Assembly (NCBI GenBank): GCA_039654915.1
Contig: CM077597.1
Location: forward strand, 54,898,001-54,962,000
Length of the DNA: 64,000 bases
DNA from: Aquilaria yunnanensis
Taxonomy: Eukaryota; Streptophyta; Magnoliopsida; Malvales; Thymelaeaceae
Direction: 5' to 3'
The number at the start of each line of letters is the position of its first letter. Position 1 is the first letter of the stretch. A program made the position numbers and the translations under genes. Shown here piece after piece: positions 58,701-64,000 of this stretch. The notes under the pieces were generated by a model. It was not told the DNA's origin, ran no database searches, and worked only from the letters and a program-made list of their open reading frames with translations.

Positions 58701-61700
58701 CTCGCCCAAGCACGCTTAACTGCGGAGTTCTGATGGGATCCGGTGCATTAGTGCTGGTATGATCGCATCCGTCAACCAACGCCGCTTATTTTCCATTATC
58801 CGTACCGGTCTTTTTCCCCGTCATCGTGAGTGCTACACGTCACGAAAGAACCGTGGGGCTGATAAAGTGGGACATTTTAATCCAGCAACTAGACCCGAAA
58901 AAGAAAATAGGGGATGCAACACGAGGACTTCCCGGCACGTCACCGATGCCAGTACTACTCTCGCCCAAGCACGCTTAACTGCGGAGTTCTGATGGGATCC
59001 GGTGCATTAGTGCTGGTATGATCGCATCCGTCAACCAACGCCGCTTATTTTCCATTATCCGTACCGGTCTTTTTCCCCGTCATCGTGAGTGCTACACGTC
59101 ACGAAAGAACCGTGGGGCTGATAAAGTGGGACATTTTAATCCAGCAACTAGACCCGAAAAAGAAAATAGGGGATGCAACACGAGGACTTCCCGGCACGTC
59201 ACCGATGCCAGTACTACTCTCGCCCAAGCACGCTTAACTGCGGAGTTCTGATGGGATCCGGTGCATTAGTGCTGGTATGATCGCATCCGTCAACCAACGC
59301 CGCTTATTTTCCATTATCCGTACCGGTCTTTTTCCCCTTCATCGTGAGTGCTACACGTCACGAACAAACCGTGGGGCTGATAAAGTGGGAAATTTTAATC
59401 CAGCAACTAGACCCGAAAAAGAAAATAGGGGATGCAACACGAGGACTTCCCGGCACGTCACCGATGCCAGTACTACTCTCGCCCAAGCACGCTTAACTGC
59501 GGAGTTCTGATGGGATCCGGTGCATTAGTGCTGGTATGATCGCATCCGTCAACCAACGCCGCTTATTTTCCATTATCCGTACCGGTCTTTTTCCCCGTCA
59601 TCGTGAGTGCTACACGTCACGAAAGAACCGTGGGGCTGATAAAGTGGGACATTTTAATCCAGCAACTAGACCCGAAAAAGAAAATAGGGGATGCAACACG
59701 AGGACTTCCCGGCACGTCACCGATGCCAGTACTACTCTCGCCCAAGCACGCTTAACTGCGGAGTTCTGATGGGATCCGGTGCATTAGTGCTGGTATGATC
59801 GCATCCGTCAACCAACGCCGCTTATTTTCCATTATCCGTACCGGTCTTTTTCCCCTTCATCGTGAGTGCTACACGTCACGAACAAACCGTGGGGCTGATA
59901 AAGTGGGAAATTTTAATCCAGCAACTAGACCCGAAAAAGAAAATAGGGGATGCAACACGAGGACTTCCCGGCACGTCACCGATGCCAGTACTACTCTCGC
60001 CCAAGCACGCTTAACTGCGGAGTTCTGATGGGATCCGGTGCATTAGTGCTGGTATGATCGCATCCGTCAACCAACGCCGCTTATTTTCCATTATCCGTAC
60101 CGGTCTTTTTCCCCGTCATCGTGAGTGCTACACGTCACGAAAGAACCGTGGGGCTGATAAAGTGGGACATTTTAATCCAGCAACTAGACCCGAAAAAGAA
60201 AATAGGGGATGCAACACGAGGACTTCCCGGCACGTCACCGATGCCAGTACTACTCTCGCCCAAGCACGCTTAACTGCGGAGTTCTGATGGGATCCGGTGC
60301 ATTAGTGCTGGTATGATCGCATCCGTCAACCAACGCCGCTTATTTTCCATTATCCGTACCGGTCTTTTTCCCCTTCATCGTGAGTGCTACACGTCACGAA
60401 CAAACCGTGGGGCTGATAAAGTGGGAAATTTTAATCCAGCAACTAGACCCGAAAAAGAAAATAGGGGATGCAACACGAGGACTTCCCGGCACGTCACCGA
60501 TGCCAGTACTACTCTCGCCCAAGCACGCTTAACTGCGGAGTTCTGATGGGATCCGGTGCATTAGTGCTGGTATGATCGCATCCGTCAACCAACGCCGCTT
60601 ATTTTCCATTATCCGTACCGGTCTTTTTCCCCTTCATCGTGAGTGCTACACGTCACGAACAAACCGTGGGGCTGATAAAGTGGGAAATTTTAATCCAGCA
60701 ACTAGACCCGAAAAAGAAAATAGGGGATGCAACACGAGGACTTCCCGGCACGTCACCGATGCCAGTACTACTCTCGCCCAAGCACGCTTAACTGCGGAGT
60801 TCTGATGGGATCCGGTGCATTAGTGCTGGTATGATCGCATCCGTCAACCAACGCCGCTTATTTTCCATTATCCGTACCGGTCTTTTTCCCCGTCATCGTG
60901 AGTGCTACACGTCACGAAAGAACCGTGGGGCTGATAAAGTGGGACATTTTAATCCAGCAACTAGACCCGAAAAAGAAAATAGGGGATGCAACACGAGGAC
61001 TTCCCGGCACGTCACCGATGCCAGTACTACTCTCGCCCAAGCACGCTTAACTGCGGAGTTCTGATGGGATCCGGTGCATTAGTGCTGGTATGATCGCATC
61101 CGTCAACCAACGCCGCTTATTTTCCATTATCCGTACCGGTCTTTTTCCCCTTCATCGTGAGTGCTACACGTCACGAACAAACCGTGGGGCTGATAAAGTG
61201 GGAAATTTTAATCCAGCAACTAGACCCGAAAAAGAAAATAGGGGATGCAACACGAGGACTTCCCGGCACGTCACCGATGCCAGTACTACTCTCGCCCAAG
61301 CACGCTTAACTGCGGAGTTCTGATGGGATCCGGTGCATTAGTGCTGGTATGATCGCATCCGTCAACCAACGCCGCTTATTTTCCATTATCCGTACCGGTC
61401 TTTTTCCCCTTCATCGTGAGTGCTACACGTCACGAACAAACCGTGGGGCTGATAAAGTGGGAAATTTTAATCCAGCAACTAGACCCGAAAAAGAAAATAG
61501 GGGATGCAACACGAGGACTTCCCGGCACGTCACCGATGCCAGTACTACTCTCGCCCAAGCACGCTTAACTGCGGAGTTCTGATGGGATCCGGTGCATTAG
61601 TGCTGGTATGATCGCATCCGTCAACCAACGCCGCTTATTTTCCATTATCCGTACCGGTCTTTTTCCCCTTCATCGTGAGTGCTACACGTCACGAACAAAC

Positions 61701-64000
61701 CGTGGGGCTGATAAAGTGGGAAATTTTAATCCAGCAACTAGACCCGAAAAAGAAAATAGGGGATGCAACACGAGGACTTCCCGGCACGTCACCGATGCCA
61801 GTACTACTCTCGCCCAAGCACGCTTAACTGCGGAGTTCTGATGGGATCCGGTGCATTAGTGCTGGTATGATCGCATCCGTCAACCAACGCCGCTTATTTT
61901 CCATTATCCGTACCGGTCTTTTTCCCCTTCATCGTGAGTGCTACACGTCACGAACAAACCGTGGGGCTGATAAAGTGGGAAATTTTAATCCAGCAACTAG
62001 ACCCCAAAAAGAAAATAGGGGATGCAACACGAGGACTTCCCGGCACGTCACCGATGCCAGTACTACTCTCGCCCAAGCACGCTTAACTGCGGAGTTCTGA
62101 TGGGATCCGGTGCATTAGTGCTGGTATGATCGCATCCGTCAACCAACGCCGCTTATTTTCCATTATCCGTACCGGTCTTTTTCCCCTTCATCGTGAGTGC
62201 TACACGTCACGAACAAACCGTGGGGCTGATAAAGTGGGAAATTTTAATCCAGCAACTAGACCCCAAAAAGAAAATAGGGGATGCAACACGAGGACTTCCC
62301 GGCACGTCACCGATGCCAGTACTACTCTCGCCCAAGCACGCTTAACTGCGGAGTTCTGATGGGATCCGGTGCATTAGTGCTGGTATGATCGCATCCGTCA
62401 ACCAACGCCGCTTATTTTCCATTATCCGTACCGGTCTTTTTCCCCTTCATCGTGAGTGCTACACGTCACGAACAAACCGTGGGGCTGATAAAGTGGGAAA
62501 TTTTAATCCAGCAACTAGACCCGAAAAAGAAAATAGGGGATGCAACACGAGGACTTCCCGGCACGTCACCGATGCCAGTACTACTCTCGCCCAAGCACGC
62601 TTAACTGCGGAGTTCTGATGGGATCCGGTGCATTAGTGCTGGTATGATCGCATCCGTCAACCAACGCCGCTTATTTTCCATTATCCGTACCGGTCTTTTT
62701 CCCCTTCATCGTGAGTGCTACACGTCACGAACAAACCGTGGGGCTGATAAAGTGGGAAATTTTAATCCAGCAACTAGACCCCAAAAAGAAAATAGGGGAT
62801 GCAACACGAGGACTTCCCGGCACGTCACCGATGCCAGTACTACTCTCGCCCAAGCACGCTTAACTGCGGAGTTCTGATGGGATCCGGTGCATTAGTGCTG
62901 GTATGATCGCATCCGTCAACCAACGCCGCTTATTTTCCATTATCCGTACCGGTCTTTTTCCCCTTCATCGTGAGTGCTACACGTCACGAACAAACCGTGG
63001 GGCTGATAAAGTGGGAAATTTTAATCCAGCAACTAGACCCCAAAAAGAAAATAGGGGATGCAACACGAGGACTTCCCGGCACGTCACCGATGCCAGTACT
63101 ACTCTCGCCCAAGCACGCTTAACTGCGGAGTTCTGATGGGATCCGGTGCATTAGTGCTGGTATGATCGCATCCGTCAACCAACGCCGCTTATTTTCCATT
63201 ATCCGTACCGGTCTTTTTCCCCGTCATCGTGAGTGCTACACGTCACGAAAGAACCGTGGGGCTGATAAAGTGGGACATTTTAATCCAGCAACTAGACCCG
63301 AAAAAGAAAATAGGGGATGCAACACGAGGACTTCCCGGCACGTCACCGATGCCAGTACTACTCTCGCCCAAGCACGCTTAACTGCGGAGTTCTGATGGGA
63401 TCCGGTGCATTAGTGCTGGTATGATCGCATCCGTCAACCAACGCCGCTTATTTTCCATTATCCGTACCGGTCTTTTTCCCCTTCATCGTGAGTGCTACAC
63501 GTCACGAACAAACCGTGGGGCTGATAAAGTGGGAAATTTTAATCCAGCAACTAGACCCGAAAAAGAAAATAGGGGATGCAACACGAGGACTTCCCGGCAC
63601 GTCACCGATGCCAGTACTACTCTCGCCCAAGCACGCTTAACTGCGGAGTTCTGATGGGATCCGGTGCATTAGTGCTGGTATGATCGCATCCGTCAACCAA
63701 CGCCGCTTATTTTCCATTATCCGTACCGGTCTTTTTCCCCGTCATCGTGAGTGCTACACGTCACGAAAGAACCGTGGGGCTGATAAAGTGGGACATTTTA
63801 ATCCAGCAACTAGACCCGAAAAAGAAAATAGGGGATGCAACACGAGGACTTCCCGGCACGTCACCGATGCCAGTACTACTCTCGCCCAAGCACGCTTAAC
63901 TGCGGAGTTCTGATGGGATCCGGTGCATTAGTGCTGGTATGATCGCATCCGTCAACCAACGCCGCTTATTTTCCATTATCCGTACCGGTCTTTTTCCCCT
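46738..64000. repeat. Long segmental duplication within the uniform half
   Basis: The spacer-class order from 46738 (R, hybrid Q, T, T, T, R, R, T, R and so on) returns from 57357, offset 10,619 bp (41 units). From about 50.1 kb the offset becomes 11,396 bp (44 units), because the right copy has three extra units near 60.7-61.5 kb. The match runs to the window edge. Confidence 0.8.
63951..64000. other. Partial 5S intergenic spacer at the right window edge
   Basis: It contains the normal promoter of the last gene (C at -1, GC at -12/-11, ATAAT near -29) and is cut in the CTTTTTCCCC segment, before any class SNP except the T that rules out class R. Confidence 0.93.

Larger units (their letters stand above)
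33529..63950 (-). rRNA. Uniform run of 118 standard 5S rRNA genes
   Basis: Gene n occupies 33529+259n to 33647+259n for n = 0 to 117; the last is 63832-63950. No length change occurs. Where I compared them, gene bodies match the consensus apart from G7A in seven copies (34565-34683, 35601-35719, 36637-36755, 37673-37791, 38709-38827, 40004-40122, 43112-43230). Variation lies in the spacers, which are classes T, K, R and Q. Q (GACCCCAAAAAG, beside the terminator) first appears right of the gene 40781-40899. Private or rare spacer changes: C to A at 39101 and 40396 (position -15) and GGAAAATT near 45403. Two Q spacers (near 47.2 and 57.8 kb) carry the K-type GGGACATT and look like recombinants. 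Confidence 0.95.
1..64000 (-). repeat. Plant 5S rDNA tandem array, 241 gene copies, open at both ends
   Basis: The same unit repeats head to tail from edge to edge. Gene 5' ends fall at regular steps: 207 intervals of 259 bp, 23 of 341 bp and 10 of 230 bp, which sum exactly to the 63,756 bp between the first and last gene. All copies are on the minus strand. No foreign sequence interrupts the array apart from the recurrent 82-bp block, which may itself be old spacer. The window starts and ends inside spacers, so the true array is longer than 64 kb. Plant 5S genes normally sit in such arrays, separate from 18S-25S rDNA in most angiosperms. Only an assembly with long reads could show this length. 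Confidence 0.98.

Noticed and set aside
183..63913. About 200 plus-strand ORFs of 77 codons, one per unit, with nearly identical products
   Set aside because: They are antisense shadows running from the 5' end of one 5S gene through the spacer into the next. Sequence conservation comes from the RNA gene and array homogenisation, and changes show no coding pattern. The frame has no plausible start context and is lost in the altered-promoter and 230-bp units.
1..64000. CRISPR array or other repeat-spacer defence system
   Set aside because: Repeats and spacers are both conserved, the repeat is a full 119-bp 5S gene with Pol III signals, and there are no associated genes.
1..64000. Non-transcribed centromeric satellite merely derived from 5S
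   Set aside because: Promoter, internal elements, foldable transcript and terminator are intact in most copies, which argues for real 5S genes. The altered box C keeps a small doubt.
1..64000. Naming the species from the 259-bp unit length or spacer
   Set aside because: Spacer sequences evolve fast and I do not recognise this one; several plant groups have units of similar length.

Overview
The whole window is one uninterrupted tandem array of 5S ribosomal RNA genes (5S rDNA) from a land plant. I count 241 gene copies, all transcribed leftward (minus strand), each about 119 bp. They are separated by 140-bp spacers (208 copies in 259-bp units), by 222-bp spacers carrying an extra 82-bp block (23 copies in 341-bp units), or by 111-bp rearranged spacers (10 copies in 230-bp units). 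These counts add up exactly to the distance between the first and last gene. I see no protein-coding gene, tRNA, transposon or other locus. The plant assignment rests on the transcript, which follows the angiosperm-type 5S sequence as I remember it (5' end GGATGCGATCATACC, box A AGTTAAGCGTGCTTG, 3' end GTTGCATCCC), and on the plant-type flanks: C at -1, GC at -12/-11, an AT-rich element near -28 and T-runs just after the 3' end. The species cannot be named from the sequence.

Layout. From 1 to about 9.6 kb, standard units of several sequence classes alternate with 341-bp units; a 5-gene 1,377-bp block is repeated at the left end. From 9.6 to 33.4 kb the array has a higher-order structure: a 19-gene, 5,109-bp block occurs twice in full (16542-21650, 21651-26759), once expanded by seven units (9620-16541), once shortened to eight units (26760-29077) and once in modified form (from 29078). 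Each full block holds three 341-bp units and a tandem pair of 230-bp units. From 33.5 to 64 kb the array is strictly regular: 118 genes at exact 259-bp spacing, nearly identical in the transcribed part, with short higher-order patterns visible only as spacer SNPs.

Function. Each standard unit is a complete RNA polymerase III unit (type 1, internal control region) producing 5S rRNA for the large ribosomal subunit. Genes in 341-bp units carry unpaired helix substitutions and look like drifting copies. The most interesting points are a helix IV / box C sequence, shared by every copy, that differs from the usual plant 5S by compensatory base-pair flips, and a spacer rearrangement that moved a 35-bp box-C-bearing 5S segment between genes with microhomology at both ends.

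Convention: gene positions are numbered 1-119 along the transcript. Spacers are named by the SNPs they carry: K (GAAAGAACC with GGGACATT), T (GAACAAACC with GGGAAATT), R (K plus CCCCGTCATC), Q (T plus GACCCCAAAAAG).
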